A stretch of DNA of 64,000 bases, from NCBI GenBank assembly GCA_021401465.1, contig JADDMT010000021.1, positions 124,001-188,000 on the forward strand. Reading direction: 5' to 3'. Within the stretch, counting starts at the first letter, position 1. Every line of letters begins with the position of its first letter. Shown here piece after piece: positions 33,347 to 45,719 of the stretch. A program made the position numbers and the translations under genes. The stretch comes from Teratosphaeria epicoccoides. Taxonomy: Eukaryota; Ascomycota; Dothideomycetes; Mycosphaerellales; Teratosphaeriaceae. Under the pieces are notes generated by a model. That model saw only the letters and a list, made by a program, of their open reading frames with translations, searched no databases and was not told the origin of the DNA.

Positions 33347-34490
33347 CTACAAGTGCTTCTCGTTGACCAGCGAGATCCTGTACCGAGCCTTGCCCTTGTC
33401 CATGTGGACAACAGCCTCATTCGCCTTATCCATCGGGAACTTCTCAATCCACGGGTGCAAGTTCTTCTCAGCGGCAAAGTTCAGCATCTCCTCGATCTGC
33501 CATGGCGGGCCGATCATTGAGCCACCAAACTTGACACCCTTGGCAATGAAAGCGAAGGCGTTCATATCGGGTAGCTTGTCCTCTGGTGCTCCAACTTGGA
33601 TGAAGGTACCCTTCACACGCAAGAGCTGGAGGTATTCCATCAATGGCATCTTTGGCGAGGAGACAGTGGAGATGATGAGGTCAAGAGAGCGGGCGTGGTG
33701 CTTCGCCCAGTCTCTGTCGTCGTCGGTGGCGATGTACTCGTCCGCGCCCATCTCGAGGACGTCGTTCTTCTTGGCCGCGGAGCGGGAGATCCCTACTACC
33801 TTGTCGGCGCCAAGAGCCTTGGCGAAGATGACACCGAAGTGGCCTGGACGAATGGTCAGTATGAGGCTGCCACCTTTGTGATGATGAGTCTGAGAACATA
33901 CCTAGACCGCCGACGCCGACAATGCCGACCTTCTTGCCTGGACCGCAGCCGTTATTCTTCAATGGGCTGTAGACAGTGATACCACCGCACAGCATCGGTG
34001 CAGCCTCCTCGCTCGGGATCTTCTCTGGAATCTTGAACACGAAGTGGCTCGGGCAGCGGTGGTAGTCCGCGTAACCACCATATGAGTAGCTACCATCTGG
34101 GTACTGATCGGCGAAAGTGTTGACCGTGTGCTGGCAGTGCTGCTCAAGGCCAGAAGAGCACTCCTCGCAGTCTGGCTTCAGGCAGGAAGAGTTCTGCGCG
34201 CCGACACCCACGCGATCGCCGACCTTGATGCCCTTCTCGGCCCTGCTGCCGACACGGACTGCCTTGCCCACGATCTCGTGGCCAACGCAGCATGGGTATG
34301 GAGTTGGACCCCAGCCGGAGCTCAAGGTGTGCAAGTCAGAGCCGCAGATACCGCAATGGGTGATCTGGATGTCGACGTCGGTCTCCTCGAAAGGCTTGGG
34401 CTTGGGGAAAGCACCCCACTCCATCTTGCCCTTGGCGGACTCTGGGCCCTTGCCGAGCCATCCCTCGAACTTGTAGTCTTGAGCTGCCAT
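33347..34490 (-). CDS. Zinc-dependent NADP alcohol dehydrogenase (cinnamyl-alcohol/ADH6-like)
   Basis: A medium-chain dehydrogenase that reduces aldehydes to alcohols, usually with NADPH. Exons on the minus strand are 34490-33902 and 33843-33347, with a 58-nt intron (GTATGT..CCAG) inside the Rossmann motif; joining restores GVGGLGHFG. The product is 361 aa. Catalytic zinc ligands are in HCGICGSDLH (Cys46) and GHE (His71-Glu72). The structural zinc Cys cluster is around 103-119 (SSCLKPDCEECSSG). The C-terminal part (MIGPPWQIEEML, HPWIEKFPMDKANEA) fits the CAD/ADH6 branch. Start is the ATG of MAAQDYKFEGW. The exact substrate cannot be told. Confidence 0.93.
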
Positions 34491-35516
34491 GTTTCTGGTG
34501 TCGTCTGGTGGTGATGGGTTGGTCAATGTGTAGATGATTGTGGGAGGGGAGGAAGAGACTGAACTTGACGGAAGCGTGAAATACTCCGCAGTGACCGCAT
34601 TCCAACGCATGACATCGTGGGGCCAAAATATGAATGAGGGAGGCAAAGTTTGTTATCGCCTATCATATCGCCGATGTCCGTCAATGTTCAGAGGTCAGCC
34701 CACTGCAGCTCTGCCTGGGACAAGCGGCGAGATATCGTCCACATGAGCAGCGGGTGCTGCGGTGTTCACTACGTCGCTCTCCATCACTATCGCCTGAACA
34801 TTGTTTGAGGCATATGCGAGGGACGGAAAACATGACATCACTGATGTGTGACATTATGTCACGTTGAAATTGATAGCAACAGTATGGCATAGTGGTTAGT
34901 CATCATGAAGCTTTTGAAGAAAGGCCAATTTGTTGCGAGGAAGCGCACGGAGTCACCCGAAGAGCTACTCGGACTGCAGAGAGCTGGATGCGGCTGATTA
35001 CATTGCAGCAGCTCACGCGATCATTGCCCCGGCGAGACACAAAGGACGGAGAAGGAAACACTGTAGATGCTTGGCTGCGAGCGTATCAGAAATTGCGCGA
35101 AGCTGGAGGGACGCGTAGAATGCCAAGCCATGGATGTGCTTGCCTCACAACCTATCTCTATCCACATCGATCTCAACTGAATAGATTCTTTCAGCTTTGA
35201 AAAGGTATCGCTTCAACATCCATGCATCCATCTTGATGGAAGGCGCACGCAGTGTGCGGCGAGCGTTGCAAAGGGGATCGCAGATACGTGGTCAGCCGGA
35301 GCATTGGACGTTCCGACCGCTTAAGTGCTTGGGACCAGTACAAAGTTGATGTCAATGTTCGTCCCGGCGCTGGTAGTGGCGGGTGGTGGTTTCATTCATG
35401 TAGTGGACGCCTCGTTTTCATGACGAGGTACTGATGACCATGTTCTCCGCCATTCAGCGCCTCGCAGATTCTGACAATGCCACATTCACCATCCTCTGCA
35501 TATCCCATCCAGCGAA
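34491..35516. other. Intergenic region
   Basis: About 1 kb between two minus-strand genes. A GCATAGTGGTTAG stretch at 34888-34900 looks like part of a tRNA D-arm but no T-arm or acceptor stem follows. No gene is supported. Confidence 0.5.
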
Positions 35517-36431
35517 CTAGGCGTGTACCTCAACCATCCTCGGCGCCTTCGCCCCACCCAAGCCCATACCCGCCATCGCCTTCTCGAGCCCAATCTCGCC
35601 AGGCTCGTCGCCGCTCTTCTGCCAGCCCCGAAGAGGACCCCATGCCAGTATCAGATCCTCTTGCTTGATCCTCCTCTCCAGCGCCATGACCAACGGAGCA
35701 TCCTTCTTGACGCCCGGATATGCGTCGATCTCCACCTTCTCCAGACTTGGCACCTGCTCAAAGATTCCTTGCAGCAGGTCCAGACAGAAGTACTTGTACG
35801 TCTCCTCCGTCGCGTTCTTTCCTCTGAAACCTGCAAAAACGCCATCGCTCGGATCGCATTCGACGAAGATTTTCAGTGTCCTGAGGCTTGTGCAATCCTG
35901 CAGTCCTAGTGCGGGGTTGTTCAGTGTGAACTGGCTACGAGGTGGTGCTGACCAGCCAGGGCCTAGACGCAGCTCCATCGTGTTGATCGCGCTTCGGTAT
36001 CGGGAGGGCAGGCGCATCAGCAAGGGCTTCTTGGTGTGGAAGAAGCGACCATGGTATGGAAAGAGGCGAATCGTTTGTTGGTAGAAGACATTGCAGGCTT
36101 CTTCGTGCATGCGCTTAGAGACGAGGAAGAGGGATAGACGAGGTAAGATGGTGCGGTAGTTGAGTGGGTCTATGTACTGTCAGTATTCGGCAGGCGCAAC
36201 AGAACCATAGTATCGCCTGGGCTCACCCAAGTCCAATGCCTTGCCTACAAGCAGCACCTCTTCGTAGATCCTGATCCGCAGCTCCGCCGGTAAATCAAAG
36301 AAGCGGAATGGTGGTCTTGCCGGTCTGGGTGAGGATGCTCTGGATGGGTATGCGGATGATACAGCTGAAGTCGCAGCGCTGGAGTCGACACACGTTGCGG
36401 CCGATGCTTTGTTCTTGCTTCGACCAGCCAT
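35517..36431 (-). CDS. 2EXR/F-box-like domain protein, two exons
   Basis: Exons 36431-36227 and 36169-35517 on the minus strand, with a 57-nt intron (GTGAGC..CATAG), give 285 aa. The first exon ends the F-box-like motif FRFFDLPAELRIRIYEEVLL, and the second begins with DPLNYRTILPRLSLFLVSKR then MHEEACNVFYQQ, the usual second half of this fold. The rest has the family pattern of scattered Leu/Trp and a conserved LGPGW. It is unrelated in detail to the other 2EXR gene in the window. It shares a 563-bp divergent promoter region with KAP120. Its function is unknown. Confidence 0.82.
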
Positions 36432-36994
36432 GGCGGACCACTGTCGCTAGGTGCCTCACACGTGAGGGGTAGCAATATCAAGGAGAATGATCGGAAAAGG
36501 AAGGCACGCCCGTTCATGCAGCCATCGTGACGACAGCGGCGGCAGCAGCAGCAGCAGAGTCGGCGAGGGAGTGATGGTTCGTAGGCCGGAGGTAGGTAGC
36601 AGTCGTGAAAGTGTGGGTAGACATAGGTACTGAAGTCCAGATGAAAAGCGGAGTCGTGGTTGGAGAAGCGTGGCAATGGTGGGAGGGTACACGGAGATAC
36701 TGTAGACGCCAAAACGATCTGGATGATTCGCGCCTCTTGACAGCGGCCTGATTCGGTCTCCCCAGCTCATACAATACAACCTTTCGCCAACGGGAATGTC
36801 AGCAAAAGGCCCATGATCTGCTGTACTGGGTCCAAAGCGGCTCGAAGCAAGGGGGACTCGAAATCTGAGATGTGACTGCTGGGCCACTGGCACGTGCCTT
36901 CGGATCGGCTTCGGCTTTTCGCTTCCATTGAACTTCTTTTGATGCGTGCCTGCCTCATTCGACATAGACTGTTGTCGGTCACAACGTCCCGGAC
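36432..36994. promoter_or_regulatory. Divergent promoter region between the 2EXR gene and KAP120
   Basis: A 563-bp region between two divergent starts, so it should hold both promoters. It includes a short CAG/CGG trinucleotide run near 36538-36558. No specific factor site is claimed. Confidence 0.5.
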
Positions 36995-39900
36995 ATGGGC
37001 TCTTTCGCCATCGAAGTGCCGGCGGAAACCAATCCGCTAACTGATGACCTTCTCGCAAAAGCCTTACGGTCTGCTTCATCGACCAATCCAACACAAATTC
37101 AAACAGGCACCAAACAGCTGCAGTCATGGGAGAAGTCGCCTGGTTACTACAGCCAGTTGCAATCAGCATACCTCTCTCGGAACGTCCCGCTCGAGCTTCG
37201 GTATTTGGCTATCATACAGCTAAAAAATGGTGTCGACAAGTATTGGAGAAAAACAGCATTAAATGCAGTGCCGAAGCATGACAAAGATGTGATCAGACCT
37301 CGCCTCCTGTCTGGTTGTCTTGAGGAGCAAGATGACCGTCTGGCTCTGCAAAATGCGCTCGTGATTGCAAAAATCGCTCGCTTCGAGTATCCCAATGACT
37401 GGCCTGATCTCTTATCATCCATTCTGGAAAGCTTACGCAATGCATCTTCGTTGCCGCCGTCACCTTTGGCGAGATTGCTCCTGGTGCTGTTACACGTGGT
37501 CAAGGAGCTGGCTACCGGCCGGCTCCAACGTACACGGCAGACCATGCAGACGGCTTCACCTGAGATTGTACATGTGCTAAGTGAGCTGTATGTACAGACG
37601 GTGTCATATTGCCAGTTGAATTTTGACGAGAACGCGATGACGTTGAGTTTAATGATCATCAAAGTCTTACGACGGCTGCTCATCGTCGGGTATGAGCACC
37701 CAAATCGTAATCGGGAGGTGATCAGCTTCTGGTCTGCCGCACAGCGGCTTCTTGGGTCGTTCATGCAGCCAAGGTCATCTGCAGTGCAGAGCTTGTTGCT
37801 TGAGAAGAACATTTTGCAACTTGCAAAGCTCCACCACGAGATGGCAAAAGAGCATCCTGCAGCATTCACACTCCTCCCAGACTCGATGGACCTGGTCAGG
37901 TCATACTGGAGTCTGGCAAAGGAATTCGGAAACACCTTCTCCTCCAGAGACAAGGTCGCAAGTGCTATAGCAGGTGCTTCGATCGGCACAGACGGTGATG
38001 CAGACGACGAAAAGCCTGTCATCGAGAAGCTGGCCTTGCGCGGCCTGCTGATGCTTCGAGCGTGTGTCAAGATGGTTCATATTCCTACGCAAACATTCAA
38101 ATACCGAACAGCTGAGGACAAAGAGGAGAAGAGTGAAGCAACACAAATTGTACGCGAAAATCTGCTATCAACAGTCTTCGTACAAGAGATCATGGAGACC
38201 ATAGTGACGAAGTTCTTTGTCTTTCGAGCCAGCGACCTGCGCGAGTGGGAGGAGGAGCCCGAGGAATGGGAGAAGCGCGAGGACGGCGATGGCCAAGACT
38301 GGGAGTTCAGTATACGGTCTTGCTCTGAGAAGCTCTTCCTTGACTTGGCGATCAACTACAAGGAGATGCTTGTGCAACCACTTCTGCAAGTGTTCTACAC
38401 AGTGGCCAACACAGAGAATGAGGACGTGTTGTTCAAAGACTCGGTCTACACTGCCATCGGCCTCGCAGCACCGGTTGTCCATGAGCAGCTTGACTTTGAT
38501 GCATTTGTGCGCGACGTTCTCGTAATAGAGCTGCAGAAGAAGACGCCTGGCTTCAACATTCTCCGCCGACGAGCTGCTATCTTGCTCGCGCAGTGGATTT
38601 CTGTCAGACTAAAAGAGCGACACTTGGTCTACCAGATTTTCCAGCATCTGCTGAGCAAGGACGACCTGAACGATCAGGTCGTGCGAGTGACCGCCGGCCG
38701 TCAGCTCTCCAAGATCATCGATGACTGGGAGACGAAAGCTGATGACCTCCAGCCATACGTTGATCCGATACTGCACAGTCTTTCGAGCTTGATACAAGGG
38801 GTTGAGCTAACCGACACAAAGATGGCTCTTCTGAACACCGTATCTGTGATTGTTGACCGTATGGATCACCGTATTGCTCCATTCGTCGAGAGGATCGTGA
38901 GCACCTTGCCGATGCTATGGGAGGCGTCGGGTGACGAGCATCTCATGAAGCAGAGTATACTGACCATACTGGCGCGGCTGGTGAATGCAATGAAAGCTGA
39001 ATCCCAGCCGCTGCACAACATGGTCTTTCCGATCATTAAAGGCGCGGTGCAGCCTGGTTCAGATACGGAAGTGTACTTACTTGAGGACGCTCTGGATCTC
39101 TGGGCATCGGTCGTGCAACAAACAGTACAGCCCGCTTCTTCAGAAGCACTGGACCTTGTGCAAAATCTCATCCCGATCTACGAATACGGCTCCGAATCAT
39201 TGAGGAGAGCACTAGAGATCACCGAAAGCTATGTGCTACTGGCGCCAGAATACATATTATCATCACCCATGCGCCAGCCACTATTCGCAGCACTCGCCAA
39301 TCTCCTGAGATCGCTTCGTGGCAAAGGGGAGGCTAACGGGCTCGTCTGCAGTATCGTCGAGATCACCGTCCGTCAGGCGAGTATGCTTGGTGGCGAGACG
39401 GCAGTCGAGCAGCTTGTGACAGATCTGACACCAGTATACGCAGTGCTGTTGGAAGGACTCCGTGGCAGCTGGACTGCGCATTGCACGACTGGACCGCTTG
39501 CCAAGGACCCTCTGGTCGACGGTATAGTGGAGACGGATTACTTCGCCGTCCTCGCAAGGACGATAATGGGGTCATTGAGCGGCTTTAGTAAAGCGCTCGA
39601 TGCTGCAGCGTCGCAGATTGACGGCAGTGCGGCATCAGTGCAGGTGGGAGACACTTCTGCCTGTCAACTTTGTCACGTACATGTAATGCTGACCTGAGGA
39701 CAGGATACTCTCAAATGGCTCCTGGAAGAATGGTTCTCCCACCTCGAAAACATCGGCGACCCTTTCCGCCGCAAACTCACTTGCCTCGCCCTCACAAAAC
39801 TCCTCTCGACCAACCAGCCCGTCGTCCTCCTCAACCTGCAATCGCTCATGACGATCTGGACAGACGTCATCAGCGAGTTGCGTGAGGGTGCCGCGGATGT

Positions 39901-40162
39901 TGACGGCACGGGCAACAAGCAAGATTCTTTGGTGTATGATCCGAGCAGTGTGGTTGTGGAACCGCATGAGAGCCCGGAGGACGGACGGAGGAGGGTGATG
40001 ACGTATAGCGATGAGGTGCATAGGATTGTTTTGCCGGAGTTTGTGAGGGGGGTTTTGCAGCAGGTCATTAGAGATTGCGGGGGAAAGTTTGAGGAGGAGT
40101 GGGTGGCAAATGTGGATAAGGATGTCGTGCGCGGGTTTGGGGGGTTGGGAATTATGGAGTAG
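36995..40162 (+). CDS. KAP120: Importin-beta family karyopherin Kap120 (importin-11-like)
   Basis: A Ran-binding transport receptor; Kap120 in yeast is linked to nuclear import and ribosomal subunit export. Exons 36995-39643 and 39704-40162, with a 60-nt intron (GTGGGA..GACAG, branch GCTGAC), give 1035 aa, almost the yeast length. The N-terminus has the importin-beta domain (TKQLQSWEKSPGYYSQLQS then LAIIQLKNGVDKYWRK), followed by HEAT repeats throughout, including a charged loop EEEPEEWEKREDGDGQDWEF near 420-440. The second exon carries the conserved end (DTLKWLLEEWFSHLENIGDP). The coding strand is clear and no gaps are visible. Confidence 0.93.
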
Positions 40163-40345
40163 GGAGGAAGTAGAGTTGTCCTGATTCGGCTCTGCAAGGG
40201 GCTTTTGCAAGGGGGAGGAACTAGACGTGCCTTGCATCTCTCACGGGAATCCATGCCGAACGTGTGTCAGGAGAAGGTCGTCTCGATCTCCACCATATCG
40301 TCATACGTCGTATATCGTATATCGTACACAATCGTGAAATCACGG

Positions 40346-41422
40346 CTAATGATCGCCACACCTACACGCTCACGTCAGTACCCATCACCAGCGCCCCTTC
40401 GTTCACCAAAAATTAAATAAAAAATGGAAACTCACCTAAAATAATCTGGATTATTCCCCACCTCCTGCACCCCAACACAACTCTCCCCCTCCACCACCGC
40501 CACCCGGTTCTCCCCACACTCCCACCGCAACGACCCATCCGCGTCCCACTGGATGTACTTCCACTCGAACGGCGTCCCAGCGGGGACTTGCACCGCGCCT
40601 CCGTTCCACAACGGCTCAGCCTCACTGTACGCCGCCGCGTTCAGTCCGACCGCGTGACCGGGGTCCCAGTTCCCGAGTTCGGAGATGTTGCCGACGAGCC
40701 AGATTGCGTCGCCCCAGGCTGTGGTTTCGAGGGCGCCGAAGTAGAGCGTTGTGAGGGGGCTCGGGGTGCAGGTTTCGGGGGTGGAGGGTGTGACGTTGGC
40801 GATCGGGAGGGTGAGGCCGGTGAAGTTTTGCGGCGTGCTGCAGGTGCCAGAGGTGTGGAGAGTGCTGCTGTTTGTTGAGTTGATCAGGGTTATGGTGCAG
40901 GGGAAGGTGGGGGAGGTGAGGATGTGGGCGGGTGTGGTGGTGGCGAGGTTCTGGGAGAAGGAGTCGTTGCTGTATGGGATGTGTTAGGAAGGAGGGTTCT
41001 GCACTGGACAGGGGTGGTGGGGATCGGGGGATTCACGTGGTTTCTGAGAAGTTCTGGAGGAGCGCTAGGCTGAAGTTTGAGATGGTGAAGTCGGAGTAGA
41101 GTTGGAAGAAGAATTCGCTCGTTTTGTCCGCGAGCTTACTCGAGTTGTGCGCGCAGGGGATCCATTGGCTCATCGGGACGTATTCTGCGTATCCACTTGA
41201 AGTTGTGCCATCGGCCCAGGATGTCCAGCAGAAGGCGCTTTCCGGGTTGTTTCCTAGCGAGCTCGTGACCCCGAATTCGATCGTGTAGTAGTCTGTGTTG
41301 CCATCTGGCATGCCATTTGGCTCCTTTGTGTACAGCGACGTGATATTAAATGTGTAAGGATCTGCGTTTGCAGCGACCAAGCTGGTGAGGGCAGCAATAA
41401 CGAGGAGAATGCTAATGCTCAT
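40346..41422 (-). CDS. Secreted protein with C-terminal CBM20 starch-binding domain
   Basis: Exons on the minus strand: 41422-41037, 40969-40436 and a short last exon 40361-40346, giving 311 aa. The signal peptide is MSISILLVIAALTSLVAANA. Residues about 20-200 form an unrecognised domain rich in N-glycosylation sites with few cysteines. The last 100 residues are CBM20-like: IWLVGNISELGNWDPGHAVG, then AGTPFEWKYIQWDADGSLRW and ENRVAVVEG. CBM20 binds starch or other alpha-glucans and usually sits on amylases, but no catalytic domain is seen. The last intron starts GTGAGT; the first AG after its CTGAC branch gives the short end, while a later AG would add 21 residues (stop at 40267). Confidence 0.75.
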
Positions 41423-41970
41423 TGTGCTTGAGCCGGTGATGAACGATCAGCGCAGGAGTCAGAGATGGGGGAGAAGGTAAATGGGGGTTTTTGAATATCC
41501 CTTTTGCTGCCGTGAAACGAGCACACTACCTCGAGAAGAGACCAATGGTCACAGCATGAATGCTATTTCCACTGGTTCTTGAGCACGGAGACAGAGCCGA
41601 GGATTGCAATGCCATCCCTAGCCACGCACATCAAGTGCCTCCTGACATTATTCATTGCGGCTGCAACACCATGTCGTGAAACACATCCTTACACATCCTT
41701 GCAGGAGAAATAATACATATCAGGTTTTGGAGGAGATGGAGGTTGGAGTGATATGCTCGCCGGAGGTATGCATTTGTCCGGCTCCGACGGTTGGACCCCA
41801 ATTACGTACATACCTTATCTAGCGAGAATGATTACGATTTGGCATGTGATACTACGGAACCCTGCCACTGTGACCACCTGCACTTTCGCAATGTGCTAGT
41901 ACCACCGCATTCCCGCCTCAACAACCCCCCCCCCCCCAACCACCACCACCACCAGCAACCTGCACCCACC
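41423..41970. other. Divergent promoter region with a 13-C run
   Basis: About 550 bases between the divergent CBM20 and TLC genes. A run of 13 consecutive C at 41925-41937, followed by CCA/CAC repeats, lies just before the TLC gene start and probably in its 5' UTR. No other feature was seen. Confidence 0.5.
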
Positions 41971-43232
41971 ATGCGCGACCCCTTTCCCCTCCCCCCACCG
42001 CAAACGCTCGTCAACGCCATCCGACCCCTCACCACCACCCTCAACCTCTCGACCCTCCCCCTCCACGCCCACGAAGTCCTCCTCGCCTTCCTCTTCTACA
42101 CTCTAATCTTCACCACCATCTCCCCGCTCCTCTCCAACGCCCTCGCCGGCCCGCACTACCGCGCCCTCAACCGCCGCACGAAGATCAGCTGGGACGTCCA
42201 CGTCGTTTCCTTCTTCCAGAGCTGCATCATTTGTGCTATTTCTCTCTACATCATACTCTATGACGAGGACAGGAAGGGCTGGAGGCAGGAGGGAGAGTGG
42301 GAGAAGCGGATATGGGGCTACTCAGGCATGACGGGACTGTGCCAGAGCCTCGCGCTCGGCTACTTTCTGTGGGATCTGGTGATGTGTACATGGCGGGTGG
42401 ACATCTTCGGGTGGGGGATGTTGGCGCATGCGATTAGTGCGGTTTCTGTCTTCAGCTTTGGATACGTAAGAACACTCACTCCTATCTTCCTCCTTCCACC
42501 CTCGCTGATGAATTGCGACAGAGACCCTTCCTCTACTTCTACGCTCCCGTCTTCCTCCTCTACGAACTCAGCAGCCCCTTCCTCAACGTCCACTGGTTCT
42601 GCGACAAAGTCAACCTCACCGGCTCCACCGTCCAAGCCGTCAACGGCGCCTTCCTGACCACCACCTTCTTCTTCTGCCGCATCGTCTGGGGCCTCTACTC
42701 CTCCTACCAAGTCTTCAATGACGTTTTCGGCGCCGTGCGCGCAGGTCACAGCGAACGGCAGACGGGCATCCTCGGGGAAGTAGCCGAGGTGAGGAAGAAT
42801 TGGGCGAGCGGGGACGTGGGGCTGTACTACAAGACTGGAGAGCAGGAGACTGCTTTCATGGGCGAGGAGTTTGTGCCGCTGTGGTTGGTGATCATCTATC
42901 TCGCTTCGAACGCGGTGCTCAATTTGTTGAATATTTGGTGGTTTAGCAAGATGATTGAGACGATCCGGAGCCGTTTTGATCCGCCGTTGGGGACTAAAGG
43001 TGTCAGGCAGGTCAGGCATTGGGAGCCGGAGGAGATGGCGAAGAAGGAGGGGAAGGGATCTGTGAGGGCTGTGAGGGCGAAGGCCGAGGAGTCGCTGAAT
43101 GGTGAGATTGAAGTCAAGGGCGAGCCATTGCTGCAAAGGGGGTTGTACGAGGATGGCCATCAGTCGATAGAAGTGACAGGTATGACTACGAAGAATGCGG
43201 GCAGTGCGGCGAGGACGAGGCGGAAGGCTTGA
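41971..43232 (+). CDS. TLC-domain multi-pass membrane protein
   Basis: TLC (TRAM-LAG1-CLN8) proteins are ER membrane proteins tied to lipid metabolism or sensing. Exons 41971-42465 and 42522-43232, with a 56-nt intron (GTAAGA..GACAG), give 401 aa. The start MRDPFPLPPP is the first ATG of the coherent frame after the C-rich leader. Hydrophobic segments include HEVLLAFLFYTLIFTTISPL, VVSFFQSCIICAISLYIILY and LVIIYLASNAVLNLLNIWW. The TLC signature is around KISWDVHVVSFFQS (residues about 70-85), with GYFLWDLVMC further on. The C-terminal 90 residues are cytosolic and basic. It is not a ceramide synthase by its motif; the closest style is TMEM56-like proteins. Substrate unknown. Confidence 0.85.
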
Positions 43233-44034
43233 GGTGAATGTTGCGTTTGGTGAGGGCGGTTTCGGTTTCAATGTGTGGGTCTGTGCAGATTGAAGCTAGG
43301 ATATCTGAGCTTTCAGCGACGGAGTTCAATTGTACAGGAGCAACAGTCTGGGTTTTCGCTGTCCAGCTCGCGAGGGCTCGTGAGCCAAATGCAATGTCTA
43401 TTGATGGAACACGCGAGACACCTCTTCCTCTTTCTCTCTCTCCTGCCCCACATAAGTCTTCAATCACCATAATCTACCGTCGAGATTTCGGCAATTTGAA
43501 CCATGTTTTTTCCTCGGCGTCGAGGGGAGGGTCTCGTAGATTGGGTCTGTACAAGGCTGCGGAGGAGAAGTCCAAAGTGTCTAGTATCGGTTGGCGGAGG
43601 TTTGTTGCTGGCCATTCAGCAGTATTGTGTCGCTTTGGGATGGCAGCGGGTGGGAGGGAGAGGCGGCTTGCGTGTTAAGCTAATGCCAGGGCTTTAGTCG
43701 AGCAGGCGAGCAGGGCAGGTTCAGCGGCTCGGAGTGGCTTCGTCCGGTGGTGGAAGGGGAGGGTGGCAGACTGGCTGCATGCGCTTCGATGCAGATGCGG
43801 GTGTGGGACATGGCGGTGCAGGCAGGGCGGGCATGGTCTGGGTTTAATGCGCTATAGCGTCTGCATTCGAGCGCCAGCTGCGCATGATGGTTGGTTTTGT
43901 CCCTTCAAGAGCCGGTTGTCACGCCCAAAGGCGGATGCCGACGACATTCTTGCTTTCATTGATGTACATTTACGTTGCCCGGACCATTGCGATACGTACA
44001 TACACCATGATTGCTGACCTCTGTTCGTACTCAT
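43233..44034. other. Intergenic region between convergent genes
   Basis: About 800 bases between the convergent TLC gene and CCT3. Overlapping short frames are present but none looks coding. Both 3' ends must lie here. Confidence 0.55.
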
Positions 44035-45719
44035 CTAGTCCTCTTCGCCACCAGCGCCGCCACCAGACCCCATCTTGCCGGTCTTTGCAGCGACAATGTC
44101 ATCTACCCTCAGCAATAAGCATGCGCTCTCCACCGCCGTCTTGATGCTCTGCAGCTTGATCGCTTGTGGTTCCCAGATACCCAGATCCTTCATATCCACG
44201 ACCTTGCCAGCGTCTCCATCAACACCCCACGAGCACACGCCAGCAAGCTGCTCCGCATGCTTCGCCCTAAGCTGCGTCAGTATTCTAATGGGACTCGCAC
44301 CGCTGTTTTGGATTAGAGTCCTCGGGATCACTTCCATTGCGTCGGCGATAGCCTTGTATGGCCACTGCTGCACTCCCTCTACACTCTTCGCCTTCTGCGC
44401 CAGCCGCACTGAGACCGCCATCTCTGCTGCGCCACCACCGGGCGAAAGGTAAGGATGGAAGATGACGTTGCGTGCCACCCCCATGGCATCAGCCAGATTC
44501 CTGTCGATCTCATTGAGGATGTCTTTGGACGGTCCACGAAGTAGGATGGTGCAGGCTTGCGGATTCCTACATTTCGTAAGGAAGGTAAAGTACTCGTCGC
44601 CAATCTTCTCGATCTCAAAGAGACCGCATTGAGTTCCAACATCCCGCTCTGTGAGATCGTAGACCGAGTTCACGATGGTGGCACCGGTAGCGCGAGCGAC
44701 ACGGTTGTTGTCTGTCTTGCGGAGTCTTCGTAGTGCTGTGATGTCGGCCTTGAGGAGGAAATGCTGCGCAAGATCTGAGACACCCTTCTCTGTAATGATA
44801 AGGTCTGGCTTAACGGCGATGATAGCATCGCACATTGCCTTCACCTGCTCTTCTTCGATCTGAAGGATCCGATTCCAGTCTTCCTCTTTTGTAATCTCGA
44901 TGTTGGTTGCTGATTCACCCTTCTTGTACTCCAGCGTGCAGTCCAGCAGCACAATCCGTGGGTTCTCTATCCGCCTCCTCATCTTCGGGTGGGTGATGTC
45001 CTTGTTGAGCATAACACCATCCAGCACTCTACTGTCCTCGATCTCGCCTCCCGGAATCTTCTCAACACGCGCGTACCGTTTGATGTCTACCTCCTTCTTC
45101 CCACCACCCGCGTCATACGACACTGTGCGCACAGCCGTCAACGCCAGATCGCACATGAGATTCGAGTATCGGCTCGTGAATTTGGTGCCAATGGAGGTGC
45201 CAATGAGGTCGCGCATGACTGCATCGTCGTTGACATCTACCGGTATCGACGTCTCCTGGATAATCTGGAGCGCATCGCTGAGAGCACGCTTGAACGCCTG
45301 AATGATGACGACCGGATGAATGTTTCGCTCGAGCTGTGGCAGACTGAGGGCTAAAATCTCGCCAGCCAGGATGATGACGGTGGTTGTACCATCTCCCACC
45401 TCTTCGTCTTGTGTCCTTGCCAACTCAATCATGCTCTTTGCTGCCGGATGTGCCACTTCGATCTCTCTCAGAATCGCATGGCCGTCATTGGTCAGGACGA
45501 TGCCGCCCATGGGATCCAGCAGCATCTTCAGCATCGCTTTCGGTCCGAGACATGATCGGATGATGTCGGCGACCGTCTTTGCGGCGGTGATGTTGGAGAG
45601 CTGCGCTTGTCGGCCAGTCTTGCGGTCGCCCGTCTGCGTGTCTGCGCACGTTATTATCGTGGTTTCGAGATTGCAATCTTGGTGTTTGCCATACTCATCA
45701 CCACCACTGGGGCCTGCAT
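44035..45719 (-). CDS. CCT3: Chaperonin CCT/TRiC subunit gamma
   Basis: A subunit of the cytosolic ATP-dependent chaperonin ring that folds actin, tubulin and others. Exons 45719-45695 and 45641-44035 on the minus strand, with a 53-nt intron (GTATGG..GCGCAG), give 543 aa. The tiny first exon encodes MQAPVVVM and completes the classic start MQAPVVVMNTQTGDRKTGRQ; the frame without it begins with an unrelated extension, so this start is preferred. ATP-site motifs LGPKAMLKML, NDGHAILREIEVAHPAA and GDGTTTV are present, as is the C-terminal GVD/DDIV block. The tail is GGGAGGEED. Confidence 0.96.

Noticed and set aside
34888..34900. Possible tRNA, from GCATAGTGGTTAG
   Set aside because: No T-arm (GGTTCRAATC type) or acceptor stem occurs at the required distance.
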